A stretch of DNA of 64,000 nt from Thiohalocapsa sp. ML1 (GCF_001469165.1 NZ_JABX01000003.1:1-64000), one strand, 5' to 3'; shown: positions 1 through 10,139, numbered from the stretch's first letter. Notes: a model not told the origin generated them from the sequence alone. Numbers and translations: made by a program.

Positions 1-2
1 CA

Positions 3-1550
<1,548 letters not shown>

Positions 1551-1715
1551 GGGCGTCCTTTTGGTCGTTCTTGGGGAATGCCGGCTGCGGCGACCGCGGC
1601 GACCGCGGCTGAGATGCCGCCCGGAGTCAACCGGCGAAGTTACTGCAAGTATGCGCTGGCTCCAACTAGCGCGTCGGTTCGCGCAGCGACGCGGCTGCCG
1701 CGCGCTGGCGCCGCT

Positions 1716-1764
1716 CCGGGAGAATTCCGGGAGAATTCCGGGAGAATTCCGGGAGAATTCCGGG
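1716..1764. repeat. Four tandem 11-bp repeats upstream of hsdM
   Basis: The unit ccgggagaatt occurs four times head to tail (1716-1726, 1727-1737, 1738-1748, 1749-1759), followed by a partial ccggg. Each junction makes a GAATTC site. The array lies about 165 bp upstream of the hsdM start, so it could sit in its promoter region, but no -10/-35 pair is obvious. The 1551-1715 stretch holds no recognisable gene. Confidence 0.9.
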
Positions 1765-1765
1765 G

Positions 1766-2027
1766 ACACTTTACTTAATCCACCAGCATTCTGACGCAGA
1801 CGAGTGAATCGTCCTCGAACTTCAAACTGAAGCTGCCCGGTCGCGCTGCCGATGCAGCAGGTCCCGCAGGAGTTTCGGCGCCAAGTCGATGAAATACGGC
1901 GCAGTTTACTTTATGCAGCAGGATTCTGATGTAGTCGAGCAAATCGCTCCCCGAACCTCGCGCTCAAGCCGCCCGCTCGCGCTGCCGATGCAGCAAGCCG
2001 AGCAAGAACTCGGGCGCGAGGTCGGCG
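1766..2027. repeat. Imperfect ~125-bp direct duplication
   Basis: Segment 1766-1890 and segment 1902-2027 align along their length. Both start with a TTTACTT-like sequence, pass through an ATTCTGA core, share the block gcgctgccgatgcagca, and end in a CGCGA/CCAAGTCG-like stretch. The second copy covers the 3' end of the DUF2442 gene; the first copy translates on the minus strand to [16 protein letters not shown], a decayed version of that gene's C-terminus (DLAPEFLLGLLHRQRE). This is a partial gene duplication downstream of the intact gene, not a separate gene. Confidence 0.75.
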
Positions 2028-2221
2028 CCGGTGCTCCAGGCGACGGTGCGCATGACGGGGTGGTGGTGCGCGGTGGCGAACAGGTCCGGGTCTTTCAGCG
2101 GCTCGAACATCTCGCCGTCCAGCTCGTCGGATAGGTCCACGATGCCGGACTCGCAGTTGTTGAAGCGCAGGCCGAGGCGATGACCGGGGAGCGGGGCAAC
2201 ATCAATGGTGTGCAGGATCAT
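1964..2221 (-). CDS. DUF2442 domain protein
   Basis: Small 85-residue protein recognised as DUF2442: it starts MILHTIDVAPLPGHRLGLRF and has the typical GIVDLSDEL and MFEPLKDPDLF segments. Members of this family are commonly encoded next to DUF4160 proteins, and the pair is often suspected of toxin-antitoxin or DNA-linked roles; no biochemical function is established that I can cite. The ATG at 2221 has GGAG six bases upstream. The usual DUF4160 partner is present only as a C-terminal stump just upstream (2235-2380), so this gene may be a relic of a broken pair. The 3' end is duplicated at 1766-1890. Confidence 0.75.
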   Translation of the reverse strand: MILHTIDVAPLPGHRLGLRFNNCESGIVDLSDELDGEMFEPLKDPDLFATAHHHPVMRTVAWSTGADLAPEFLLGLLHRQRERAA

Positions 2222-2234
2222 GGTGGGCTCCGGG

Positions 2235-2380
2235 TCAATCGATGGGCTCGATGGGTTGCAGCGGCTTGCGCTGTTGGGCGGGGATCCGGTTGTCCACCAG
2301 CTCGGTGCGGTGGATGGCGAGCCATTCCAAGACCCACGCGTTCAGGGGCACGGGGCAGGGTGCCGAGCAGCCGATGGCGC
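2235..2380 (-). pseudogene. C-terminal remnant of a DUF4160 protein
   Basis: About 36 residues (PLNAWVLEWLAIHRTEL... through KPLQPIEPID) match the C-terminal half of DUF4160, where an LEW-AALH-ELL-NWE-like helix is followed by a PL--IEPL ending. The N-terminal half is missing: coding similarity stops where the terminator of the sulfur globule gene begins (2383). The fragment ends in TGA 13 bp before the DUF2442 start, the normal spacing for the intact pair. The likely history is deletion or insertion that joined the sgp gene to a truncated DUF4160-DUF2442 operon. Confidence 0.65.
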
Positions 2381-2382
2381 AT

Positions 2383-2418
2383 AAAAAACGCCGACCCCGG
2401 CATGCCGGGGTCGGCGTT
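2383..2418 (-). terminator. Intrinsic terminator of the sulfur globule gene
   Basis: On the minus strand a perfect 14-bp stem (AACGCCGACCCCGG, loop CATG, CCGGGGTCGGCGTT) at 2387-2418 is followed by a T-run (TTTTTTAT when read leftward). It lies 41 bp after the sgp stop codon, as expected for a highly expressed monocistronic gene. Confidence 0.9.
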
Positions 2419-2458
2419 CTACCCGGCCGCATGGCGGCCGGGACCCGCGCAGAGCGGA

Positions 2459-2839
2459 TTACTTCGCTTCGGGCTGGGCCGGGGCAGCCGGCGCGGCGGG
2501 CATGGCCGGAGCGCCATAAGGGGCTGCGTACGGGGCGTAGCCCGGGTAGCCGCCACCGTAGTACGGGGCGCCGTAGCCACCGTAGTACGGGTTGCCGTAG
2601 CCGTAGCCACGACCGTCGCCGCGGCCATACCCACGGCCGTAGCCGCGACCGCCACCCGACATGCTCATGTTGAAGTCGCCGTAGCCGTCGCCCATCATGT
2701 CGCTCATCATGTCGCCGACGCCGTTGCCCCAGCCGTTGCCATAGCCGGGACCACCGTAGCCCGGGCCCCACCAAGCGCTGGCAGAAGCGGAAACACCAAG
2801 CAGGGCGGCGATTGCGGCGGCGGTAGCAAGCTTTTTCAT
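2459..2839 (-). CDS. Sulfur globule family protein (Sgp-like)
   Basis: Structural envelope protein predicted to coat periplasmic sulfur globules, the transient sulfur store of purple sulfur bacteria oxidising sulfide or thiosulfate. The 126-residue product starts [22 protein letters not shown], a clean Sec signal peptide with cleavage predicted after about residue 22, before WWGPGYGG. The mature part is Gly/Tyr/Pro-rich with repeated [10 protein letters not shown] and YYGG units, a Met/Asp patch ([14 protein letters not shown]) and an Ala/Pro tail. This signal peptide and composition are characteristic of the SgpA/B/C-type proteins of Chromatiaceae; I cannot say which paralogue it is. GGAGA precedes the ATG. 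The gene stands alone, with an AT-rich upstream region and a strong terminator. Confidence 0.85.
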   Translation of the reverse strand: MKKLATAAAIAALLGVSASASAWWGPGYGGPGYGNGWGNGVGDMMSDMMGDGYGDFNMSMSGGGRGYGRGYGRGDGRGYGYGNPYYGGYGAPYYGGGYPGYAPYAAPYGAPAMPAAPAAPAQPEAK

Positions 2840-2904
2840 CTGTATTCTCCAAGGATCTCTGGGTTAGCAAGCGCTGCGCACCGTTTCGTGTGGCGCGTCA
2901 GCGA

Positions 2905-2940
2905 GGTGCATAATATTAGCACTTACTAATTTATGAAAGT
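2905..2940 (-). promoter_or_regulatory. AT-rich promoter region of the sulfur globule gene
   Basis: A sharply AT-rich patch in a GC-rich setting lies 70-100 bp upstream of the sgp ATG. Leftward it contains TAATAT/TATTAT -10-like hexamers at about 2908-2916 and an inverted repeat (attag-cactta-ctaat, 2915-2930) that could be an operator. No good -35 hexamer is visible, so the exact promoter is uncertain. Confidence 0.4.
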
Positions 2941-2979
2941 CTGATTACCGATCGCTATGCCTTTTTCGATCGGCGCTGG

Positions 2980-3867
2980 CTATGACAGCCGCAGGCGCAT
3001 CGACAAGTCGATGCTGCGCACGCTCTTGGTCAGATCCCCAACGGAGATGTCGTCTACGCCCGTCTCCGCGATCAGCCGGAGCCGATCCAGCGTGACGCCG
3101 CCGGACGCCTCCAGCCGCGCGCGTCCGCCGGTGTGCTCCACCGCCTGGCGCAAGTGGGACAAGTCGAAGTTGTCGAGCAGCACCCGCTCGACGCCGGCTT
3201 GCAGGGCTTGTTCGAGCTCGCCCAGGCTCTCCACCTCGACCTCCACGGGAATGCCCGGCGGCACCTGCCGGCGCGCGGCTGCCACGGCCGCGGCGATGGA
3301 GCCCGCCGCCGTGATGTGGTTCTCCTTGATCAGCACGGCGTCATGGAGCCCCATGCGATGGTTGTGGCAGCCGCCGCAGCGCACGGCGTATTTCTGCTCG
3401 CGCCGCAGGCCCGGGATGGTCTTGCGCGTATCCAGGATGCGCACCGGCAAGCCGGCGACGGCCTCGGCGTAGTCGCGCGCCCGCGTGGCGGTGCCGGACA
3501 GGGTCTGCAGATAGTTCAGCGCCGTCCGCTCGGCGGTCAGCAAGGCGCGCAGCGGGCCGCGAATGGTGCAGATGTTGGCGCCGGGGCTGAGGTGATCGCC
3601 ATCGCCGGCGAGCCAGGTGACCGCCGCGCGCGCATCGACGAGCGCAAAGGCCAGCTCGAACCAGGCCTGGCCGCAGAGGACGGCGGCCTCGCGGGTGATG
3701 ACCTCTGCCTCGGCCCACTGCGTGTCTGGCAACAGCGACGCGGTGAGGTCGCCGGCGCCGACGTCCTCGTCCAGGCTCTGCTGCACGTGGGCGCGGATGT
3801 GCTCGCCCGCAGGCAGGCTCTCGCTGAGCGACGCAGCGTGGCTCGCCGCGATGGGCGTTGTGGACAT
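2980..3867 (-). CDS. nadC: Nicotinate-nucleotide pyrophosphorylase (carboxylating)
   Basis: Quinolinate phosphoribosyltransferase: quinolinate plus PRPP gives nicotinate mononucleotide, CO2 and PPi, in de novo NAD synthesis. At 295 residues the length is normal. Family landmarks include [11 protein letters not shown] near the N-terminus, the core segments [12 protein letters not shown] and [36 protein letters not shown], and the C-terminal ASGGV and TGVDDISVG phosphate-binding strands. The ATG at 3867 has GGAGGGG five bases upstream. It is read in the same direction as the DUF1631 gene upstream but with a 90-bp gap, so an operon is possible rather than certain. Confidence 0.95.
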   Translation of the reverse strand: MSTTPIAASHAASLSESLPAGEHIRAHVQQSLDEDVGAGDLTASLLPDTQWAEAEVITREAAVLCGQAWFELAFALVDARAAVTWLAGDGDHLSPGANICTIRGPLRALLTAERTALNYLQTLSGTATRARDYAEAVAGLPVRILDTRKTIPGLRREQKYAVRCGGCHNHRMGLHDAVLIKENHITAAGSIAAAVAAARRQVPPGIPVEVEVESLGELEQALQAGVERVLLDNFDLSHLRQAVEHTGGRARLEASGGVTLDRLRLIAETGVDDISVGDLTKSVRSIDLSMRLRLS

Positions 3868-3959
3868 GGTGCCCCCTCCAGGGAAGTCGGGTTTGGCGAG
3901 AGATTAGGCGCGGCCGTGCGCGGCGCAAGCGGCGCCGGCCCGGGCGCCGACGAGCGCGA

Positions 3960-6233
3960 TCAGTGGACTCGCAAGGACTGCCGCACGGCCGCAATGGCGC
4001 GATCCACGACCGGCTGGTCACCGGTGCCGATCACGACGGCGAGGTCCTGCGCCAGCAGGGCCTCCAGCTCCGGCTTGGGCAGCTCGAAGCCCTTCTGCCC
4101 GAGCCGATCCACGAACAATAGTGGGTCCCCGGCGTCACCGCGCCAGGCGAGCTTGAAGCGATGCAGGCTGCCGTCGTCACGCATCAGGCCAAGCCAGCAG
4201 CCGACCGGCAGGGCGTCCGCGTCGCCGCCATCCGCAAGCGTGGTTGGCGTCGCGCCGGTTATGGCCGAGCGCGCGCCAGGGCTCGGCCCGGCGTCTGCCT
4301 GACCGCGAAGGGCAGCGATGTGCACCGTTTGCAGCTCCTTGAACCAGCGCGCCAGCAACTGCTGATCGGCAATCGCGGTACCAAGACAGTTGCGTAGGTC
4401 CCGCAGGAGCTCCGGGATGCGGCGCAGCAGCTCGCGGCGCTCGGCCGCATCGGTCTTCGGTGACACGCTCCAGAGCAGGTCCGCCAAGACGCGCTCACCG
4501 AGGCGCCACTGGCGGTCCTGCTCCCCGCCCGCGGCATGCGCCTGCAGCATGGCCTCAAGCCAGCCCTGTTCGAGAATGGTGCCCACCACGGGCGGCAGCG
4601 CGGCGATCTCATCCTCCCGGGCGCGCAGCAACGCCCGGGCCCGCCGGCGCGCCGACTGCCGAAGGTTGCGCGCGGCCGCCTGTCGGACGATCCGCTGCTC
4701 CGCCGCCGCGAGCTGCTGCTCCGCGCCGGTGGCGTGGGCCGCGAGCTCGCGGTCGAGCCTGTCGAACAGCGCCGGGTCGCTATGCAGCTCGGTAACCACC
4801 CGTTCCACCAGGTGCTCGATCAATGCGTAGAGCCCACCGTCTTGGTCCCGATCGCTTTCGTTCCAGCCGATACTCGCCGTGCCGATGCGGTTGAGCAGGC
4901 GCCGGGCCGGATGCTCGGCAGCATCGAAAAAGCCGCTGTCCATCAGCGCGACCTTCACGTAAGGGATTTGCAGCCGACTGACCAGCACCTTGATGGGGTC
5001 CGGCATGTCGCCCCCGGCAAGGATCTGCTCGAACAGCAGAAACACCAGGTCCATGGTGTCCTCGTCCGTCGGCGCGAGCCGCTGCGGCGCGTTCGGGTCC
5101 ATGCTGGCGCGCAGCCGCGCGCCGACGGCGGCCCGCAGCGCACTCGGGGTCAGCGCGGCGTCGTCGGCGCGGCTAGCGGCCTCGGGCTGCACGCGGGACA
5201 GGACGTCGATCAGGTCAACCGTGGACAGCGTCGCGAGGGCGCCGCCGTCGGGCCCGGTCTGCCGCGCACCGGCGAGCATTTCACGCAGCGCGTCGAACAC
5301 GCTTGCCTGGCTCTCGGTATGGGAATGCAAGGGGTCGTGGGCAACGGCGCCGACGCCGCGCTCACCGCCGCTGTCACGTGCGGCGCCAACACCGAACTGT
5401 CCTGCCGACGCTGCCTGTCCGCTGCGTCCCGCCCCAGCGGCCGGCTGATGCGCGGCAGCCCCGGCGGCATTGCCGGCAACCGCTGACGCGGTTGCCCGCG
5501 GCCACTCGTCGGTCTTGATGATCTCGTGCTTGCGGGTCGGCGGCATCAGCCCCTGCGCAACGGCGAAGCCGATGCATGTGTTGTAGAAGCCGTCGAGCCG
5601 ATCCATGACTTGCTGATCGAAGATCTTGAATACGACGAGGATGGTCGACAGATCGAGATCGTCAACCGCCCGCAAGGCCGCGGCAAAGGCGTTGGCGATG
5701 GCCGTAGGTCCCACCGGCAGGTCGCGCTGGCGCAAGGACGGCCGCCCGATCAGGCTGGCGAAGTGGCGCGCGAGGTCGCGCAGCGAGCGCAGGTAGCGCG
5801 TCTCCGCCTTGGAGATCATGTTGGTGAGGACCAAGGATTCCTCGAGGTCCCTGTCGCCCAAGAGCTCAAGATCCTCCGAGTCGAAGCTGTGCTCCGGCGC
5901 CAGATCAAGCGCATGCGCGCCGTCCTGGAACAGCGCAACGGTTTCGGTCAGATTGCGCAGGAAGCGTCGCTTGAGGTTGGCCCGCTCGTGGCGCAGCCGC
6001 CGCTGCGCCTCGAAATAGATCGCGTAGCTGCGATCACTCTCAGACTTGTCGGCGAAGTCATACAGCGCGTCATCGACCCGTTGCAGCGCCGCGTCCACCA
6101 ACGGCGGCAGCTCGCGTTGGAGCAACTCGGTGCATTGGCCGAGCATCCGCTGCAAGGCCGACACGGCCGGCGCGGTGCGTGCCTTGTCGGAGGATGAGGG
6201 GGGATCAAGTCGCATGTTTCCTAGACTGTGCAT
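3960..6233 (-). CDS. DUF1631 family protein
   Basis: Large (757 residues) member of DUF1631, a proteobacterial family of unknown function sometimes labelled thymidine phosphorylase without support. The N-terminal part is helical (QRMLGQCTELLQRELPPLVD; DRSYAIYFEAQRRLRHER); a low-complexity Ala/Gly/Arg-rich linker covers roughly residues 240-320; the C-terminal part has LACVGYxx-type helices and ends in a beta-rich module (GCWLGLM, FKLAWRG, LLFVDRLGQKGFEL) resembling the PilZ-like tail of the family. If it is PilZ-like, c-di-GMP-linked signalling is a possibility (inference). Two starts are close: ATG 6233 and ATG 6215; the latter has AGGA just upstream and may be the true one. Confidence 0.8.
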   Translation of the reverse strand: MHSLGNMRLDPPSSSDKARTAPAVSALQRMLGQCTELLQRELPPLVDAALQRVDDALYDFADKSESDRSYAIYFEAQRRLRHERANLKRRFLRNLTETVALFQDGAHALDLAPEHSFDSEDLELLGDRDLEESLVLTNMISKAETRYLRSLRDLARHFASLIGRPSLRQRDLPVGPTAIANAFAAALRAVDDLDLSTILVVFKIFDQQVMDRLDGFYNTCIGFAVAQGLMPPTRKHEIIKTDEWPRATASAVAGNAAGAAAHQPAAGAGRSGQAASAGQFGVGAARDSGGERGVGAVAHDPLHSHTESQASVFDALREMLAGARQTGPDGGALATLSTVDLIDVLSRVQPEAASRADDAALTPSALRAAVGARLRASMDPNAPQRLAPTDEDTMDLVFLLFEQILAGGDMPDPIKVLVSRLQIPYVKVALMDSGFFDAAEHPARRLLNRIGTASIGWNESDRDQDGGLYALIEHLVERVVTELHSDPALFDRLDRELAAHATGAEQQLAAAEQRIVRQAAARNLRQSARRRARALLRAREDEIAALPPVVGTILEQGWLEAMLQAHAAGGEQDRQWRLGERVLADLLWSVSPKTDAAERRELLRRIPELLRDLRNCLGTAIADQQLLARWFKELQTVHIAALRGQADAGPSPGARSAITGATPTTLADGGDADALPVGCWLGLMRDDGSLHRFKLAWRGDAGDPLLFVDRLGQKGFELPKPELEALLAQDLAVVIGTGDQPVVDRAIAAVRQSLRVH

Positions 6234-6461
6234 GATGGGTGGTCCGACCCCATCCTGGCGCTTACCCTGTAGTCTAGTACCTTTCAGGACCAGGAAATTG
6301 TCCTAAACAGTCACGATCCGTCTTCCGGGCCGAGGGTCGCGCTAAGGGATGTGCGGGTCTTGGCGACGTGGCCCAAGCGATGGCGGCGGCGCACTGCAGC
6401 GAATCGGCGGGCGGAGCGGTCGCAGCGACCCGGTGAACTCGAGCGGAGACGAAGGGCGGCG

Positions 6462-7064
6462 ATGAGCGCGACAATCGGCAACACCGGGGCGCCGACAGCC
6501 GGAGACGGCTGGCTTGAGGGCGTGCACGCGGTGGCGTCACCGAACTTCGGCGAGCGCCCCGACGATGCCGTGATCGATCTTCTGGTGATCCACAACATCT
6601 CGCTGCCGCCGGGGGAGTTCGGCGGGCCCTGGGTCGAGGATCTGTTCATGAACCGCTTGGACCCCGGCGCGCATGCGTATTTCGCCACGGTGGCGGGCAA
6701 CCCGGTATCCGCGCACCTATTCATTCGGCGCGATGGCGAGGCGGTGCAGTTCGTCGCGCTCGGCAAGCGCGCCTGGCACGCGGGGCGCTCCTGCTGGCAG
6801 GGGCGCGAGGAGTGCAACGACTATTCCATCGGCATCGAGCTAGAGGGCGCCGACGACACGCCCTTCACCGCCGCCCAGTACGCGAAGCTCGCGGAGCTGA
6901 CCCGGGCAATCATGGCCCGATATCCGGCGATTACCGCGGAGCGCGTCGTCGGCCACAGCGATGTGGCGCCGGGGCGGAAGACGGACCCAGGCCCGGCGTT
7001 CGATTGGGAACGCTATCGGGGGTTGTTGGCCGGGCTTGAGCCTGCGGGCGAGCCGCGCGCCTGA
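6462..7064 (+). CDS. ampD: 1,6-anhydro-N-acetylmuramyl-L-alanine amidase AmpD
   Basis: Cytosolic zinc amidase of cell-wall recycling that cuts the lactyl-L-Ala bond in anhydromuropeptides; in many bacteria its loss derepresses AmpC beta-lactamase. From the ATG at 6462 (GAAGGG upstream) the protein has 200 residues, close to the usual 180-190. Zinc ligands fit H44 (VIHNISLPP), H165 and D175 (GHSDVAPGRKTDPG), with K173 in the catalytic position. The FGG-PWVEDLFMNRLDP and GKRAWHAG-SCWQGREECND segments are typical AmpD. The frame is open further upstream to 6351, but that part is Arg-rich and looks untranslated. Confidence 0.93.
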   Translation: MSATIGNTGAPTAGDGWLEGVHAVASPNFGERPDDAVIDLLVIHNISLPPGEFGGPWVEDLFMNRLDPGAHAYFATVAGNPVSAHLFIRRDGEAVQFVALGKRAWHAGRSCWQGREECNDYSIGIELEGADDTPFTAAQYAKLAELTRAIMARYPAITAERVVGHSDVAPGRKTDPGPAFDWERYRGLLAGLEPAGEPRA

Positions 7065-7113
7065 ACGGCCGGGGAGACCTTGAATGAGCTGAGATTCATA
7101 AACTCTCAGCGCG

Positions 7114-7190
7114 CATCGCTATCGACATCGAGATCGAGCCGAGTGGCGACCGATACCGATTTCGATACCGATTTCGATTTCGACGCAGTT
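7114..7190. repeat. Degenerate hexamer repeat array, copy 1
   Basis: The array alternates ATCGCT/ATCGAC/ATCGAG units, a short core gccgagtggcgac, and then CGATAC/CGATTT units reading in the complementary sense (TTCGAT). The two halves can pair to form an imperfect hairpin. The same design with a nearly identical core recurs at 16609-16685, and related arrays lie at 11229-11390 and 37835-37920. It lies downstream of ampD and downstream of the convergent phosphoesterase gene. Confidence 0.85.
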
Positions 7191-7269
7191 GGCCGTTCCG
7201 ACGCCCCGTCGCCCAAGCAACCTAGATGCTCCGGCGCCGGCGACTGAGCGGCGCCGCGGCGCGCGGGCG

Positions 7270-8121
7270 TCAGCTCGCGCTGGCCATCGCCGCCGCCGGC
7301 AGCGGCCACTCGACGGTGAGCACCTCTTGCTCCTCGGTCCAGCGCATCAGCTCCATGGTGCCGTCGTGGTGCTCCACCAGGGCGGTGCAGCTCTCCACCC
7401 AGTCACCGCAGTTGCAGTAGGTGACGCCATCGATGTCGCGGATCTCGGCATGGTGGATATGGCCGCAGATCATGCCATCCACGCCGCGCGCCTTCGCCTC
7501 GTCGGCGACCGTCTGCTCGAAATCGCCAATATAGTTCACGGCATCCTTGACCCGATGCTTCAGGTAAGCAGCCAGGGACCAATAGCCGAGACCAAGGCGC
7601 TTGCGCACCCAGTTGAGCCGATGATTGAACGACAGCAGCATGTCATAGAGATGTGCGCCGAGCACGGCCAGCCAGCGCCTGTGCTGCACGACGTGGTCGA
7701 ACTTGTCGCCGTGCAGGATCAGGAAGCGGCGGCCATCGGCAGTGGTGTGGACGATCTCGTCGCGCACCGCCACGTTGCCGAAATCGCTGCCGATGTGAGC
7801 GCGCAGGATCTCGTCATGGTTGCCGGGCACGTAGATGACCTCCGTGCCACCGCGCGCTTTGTCCAGGATGGCGCGGACCACGTTGTTGTGCGACTGCGGC
7901 CAGAACACGCCGTTCTTCATGGCCCAGACATCGATGATGTCGCCGACCAGATAGAGCTGCTTGCATTCGGTGGCTTGCAGAAAGTCGAGCAGGAAGTCCG
8001 CCTGGCAACCGCGGAAGCCGAGATGGACATCCGAGATCCAGATGCTGCGATACTTGAGTGGATGAAGACGCTCGACATTGCCGCTGCCGAACCTTACGCC
8101 ATGACCGAATGCTGCGCCCAT
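7270..8121 (-). CDS. LpxH-like UDP-2,3-diacylglucosamine diphosphatase family metallophosphoesterase
   Basis: Calcineurin-like phosphoesterase of the branch annotated as UDP-2,3-diacylglucosamine diphosphatase, which would hydrolyse UDP-2,3-diacylglucosamine to lipid X in lipid A synthesis. It has 283 residues. Metal-binding motifs are in order: ISDVHLG (D31, H33), GDIID (D61), PGNHD (N101, H102, D103), ILHGDKFD and GHIHH (about 217-221). An internal region (FNHRLNWVRKRLGLGYWSL) is typical of this LpxH2-type branch and longer than E. coli LpxH, so the exact substrate is not proven. The gene is divergent from the esterase gene at 8307. Confidence 0.8.
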   Translation of the reverse strand: MGAAFGHGVRFGSGNVERLHPLKYRSIWISDVHLGFRGCQADFLLDFLQATECKQLYLVGDIIDVWAMKNGVFWPQSHNNVVRAILDKARGGTEVIYVPGNHDEILRAHIGSDFGNVAVRDEIVHTTADGRRFLILHGDKFDHVVQHRRWLAVLGAHLYDMLLSFNHRLNWVRKRLGLGYWSLAAYLKHRVKDAVNYIGDFEQTVADEAKARGVDGMICGHIHHAEIRDIDGVTYCNCGDWVESCTALVEHHDGTMELMRWTEEQEVLTVEWPLPAAAMASAS

Positions 8122-8306
8122 GTTTCTGTCACCGCCGGATAAAAATTCGGCCTATGGTGGCGCGCGATTGTTGCAGTGGCGTTGAAGTGTTATGAAGATC
8201 CGGTGAACAAACCCGATCAAGGCCGGGTTATTGCGGAATGCTGACGGATTGATGACGGCTTGCTGACGAATTCGCGTCCGGATAGTGTCCATTTCGAGCC
8301 GAGACG

Positions 8307-9092
8307 ATGACGTCATTGCCCCTGCACACACAACGCTTCGGCGGCGACTCGGATCGGCTGCCGCTGGTGCTGCTGCACGGCCTGTTCGGCGCCAGCGGCA
8401 ACTGGCAGGCCATCGCACGCACACTGGCAGCGGAGCGGACGGTGCTGGTGCCGGATCTGCGCAATCACGGCGCATCGCCCCACGCGCCGGGCATGGATTA
8501 TGCGAGCCTGGCCGCCGATGTCGGCGCGCTGCTCAGCGCCCGGGGCATCGGCCGCGCGCTGGTGGTCGGCCACAGCCTGGGCGGGAAGGTCGCGATGACG
8601 CTCGCCCTCGGGGAACCGGCACGGGTCGCAGCCCTCGGCGTCGTGGACATCGCACCGGTGCGCTACCCGCCGGGCTTCGAGGCCCTGGTGACGGCACTGG
8701 CGGCGCTGCCGCTCGCCGCTATCGAGCGGCGCGAAGACGCCGATCGGCAACTGCGCGATGCGATCCCCGACGCCCGGGTGCGAGGCTTCCTGCTGCAGAA
8801 CCTGCGCCGCACGGCGAATGGCTGGCGCTGGCGCTGCAACCTCGACGCCATCGCCGCCGCGTTGCCGGTGCTGCGGGACTTTCCGGACGCCGGCGGACGC
8901 GCCTTTCCGGGCCCGGCCTGGTTCCTCTACGGCACGGCGTCGGCCTATGTCGGCCAGGCGGAGCTGCCGGCGATCCGCAGCCTGTTCCCGCTGGCCCGCC
9001 TCCGCGCGGTGCCGAACGCGGGGCATTGGGTGCAGACGGATCAGCCGGAGGCCTTTATCCGCGCCTTGACCCCGCTGCTGCGGGTCGGCTGA
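8307..9092 (+). CDS. Alpha/beta-fold hydrolase, YbfF-type esterase
   Basis: Cytosolic serine hydrolase of 261 residues resembling the E. coli acyl-CoA esterase YbfF. It shows the oxyanion segment LLHGLFGASGNWQ, the family-typical VPDLRNHGASPHA, the nucleophile elbow GHSLGG with S90, VVDIAPVRYP, and the catalytic His in NAGHWVQ (H240). The natural substrate is unknown. The ATG at 8307 is the first in frame and follows GAGCCGAGA. No partner gene is adjacent. Confidence 0.87.
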   Translation: MTSLPLHTQRFGGDSDRLPLVLLHGLFGASGNWQAIARTLAAERTVLVPDLRNHGASPHAPGMDYASLAADVGALLSARGIGRALVVGHSLGGKVAMTLALGEPARVAALGVVDIAPVRYPPGFEALVTALAALPLAAIERREDADRQLRDAIPDARVRGFLLQNLRRTANGWRWRCNLDAIAAALPVLRDFPDAGGRAFPGPAWFLYGTASAYVGQAELPAIRSLFPLARLRAVPNAGHWVQTDQPEAFIRALTPLLRVG

Positions 9093-9156
9093 GCCGAAAG
9101 CGGCAGCGCCGGACCACGCCCTGTGGGCGCGGCGCCCGCTCGTTGTCTCTGTCGTT

Positions 9157-9653
9157 TCAGCTCGACCGCCGTTGGTCGCCGGGACGATAGGTCGCGTTGA
9201 ACATCGCCTCCGAAAGCCAGCTCCTGAAAGCCTGATCATCCGTATACGCCTTGAACAGGTCGGCATGGTCGGACAGCATGTCGACAATCGCCTGCTTCAG
9301 GGCAGCATCCAGCTCGATGCGCGCCTTGTCGGCGTTACCACCCCGCATCGCATTCTGATAGGCGGCATTGGCCGAGAGCTTGTCCGGCAGCTCCTCCACC
9401 AGCAAGCGCTCAATGCGGTCCGAATCCTTCCATTCGATATTGCCCCAAGCGTTCGTTGCAGGTCCGCAGGATCTCGCTCAACGGCGCCAGCTCCGCCTCC
9501 GGCCGCCCCCCCGCCGCCCGACTCGTTGTAGGGCTCAAGCTCTCCGTCGGCGTCCTGCAGCGTGATTTCCAGCGATGACCGCATCTCGGCGGGATAGCTG
9601 TCCATGTTCAGCTCCAAAAATCGGTGCGCGGTCCAGGCGATGTTCTTGCCCAA
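9157..9653 (-). pseudogene. C-terminal remnant of type I restriction endonuclease subunit HsdR
   Basis: Three frame-shifted pieces on the minus strand rebuild about 150 residues of an HsdR C-terminus: LELNMDSYPAEM with LQDADGELEPYNESGGG, then RPEAELAPLSEILRTCNER, then WGNIEWKDSDRIERLL, VEELPDKLSANAAYQNA and SWLSEAMFNATY to the stop. One shift falls in the G-run near 9505-9515, the other is one extra G in the run near 9450. Helicase and nuclease domains are missing. The order and strand match the methylase fragment at 10870-11190, so both probably come from one decayed type I locus. Confidence 0.8.
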
Positions 9654-9677
9654 GCCGCTTCTTACCCCTATCCCACC

Positions 9678-9842
9678 CTATCCCCCGCGCCGCTCGCGCC
9701 AGCTTAGAATCCTGGCGCCAGCTACCAATGCTCGGGGATGTTGCCGAGCCAATCCCCCCCAGATGGCTTGGCGCTCGGATAGCGAAAGAGCCGCAAGTTC
9801 ATTGAAGGCGATGACTCCCGGCCGGTTTCGTTTGAAGAACAT
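9678..9842 (-). CDS. Possible small ORF of unknown function
   Basis: A 54-codon minus-strand frame, MFFKRNRPGVIAFNELAALS onward, has a protein-like composition (mixed hydrophobic and charged residues, low Arg bias) unlike the shadow frames around it, and could extend upstream through a WLKRI segment. I do not recognise a family. It may be part of the decayed restriction locus. The rest of 9654-10139 shows no gene I can support. Confidence 0.25.
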   Translation of the reverse strand: MFFKRNRPGVIAFNELAALSLSERQAIWGGLARQHPRALVAGARILSWRERRGG

Positions 9843-10139
9843 GATCCGCTTGAGCCATTCCCGAGCCCTTCATCACGCCTCGGCGTTGTCGTCGCCCGAG
9901 CCGGCTGGGCAATTGTTCAGCCTTTTTCCGGCCGCGACCTGGTGGCCGCCGCGCGTGGTCCCGGAACGCTCGATCAGGCTGCGGGCGACGAGGCCGTCGC
10001 GAGCGACGTCACGCCGGGCTGTGCCCTGGCAGGTCGCGGCAACGGCGCCGACCCCTGCCATTACAGGTCGGCAGGTGGGTTGCGGGCATCGCAGGGCAAG
10101 GGGTGCGCGCCGAGGCTTGACAGCAGCTTGAAGGATCAT

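Noticed and set aside
1551-1769. N-terminal extension of HsdM to the ATG at 1769
   Set aside because: The extension runs through the 11-bp repeat array and is Arg/Ser-rich; the GTG at 1550 has a ribosome-binding site and a family-typical start.
9873-10139. An 88-codon minus-strand frame upstream of the PIN toxin
   Set aside because: Low-complexity Arg/Ala composition, no family match that I recognise, and it overlaps the toxin's ribosome-binding region.
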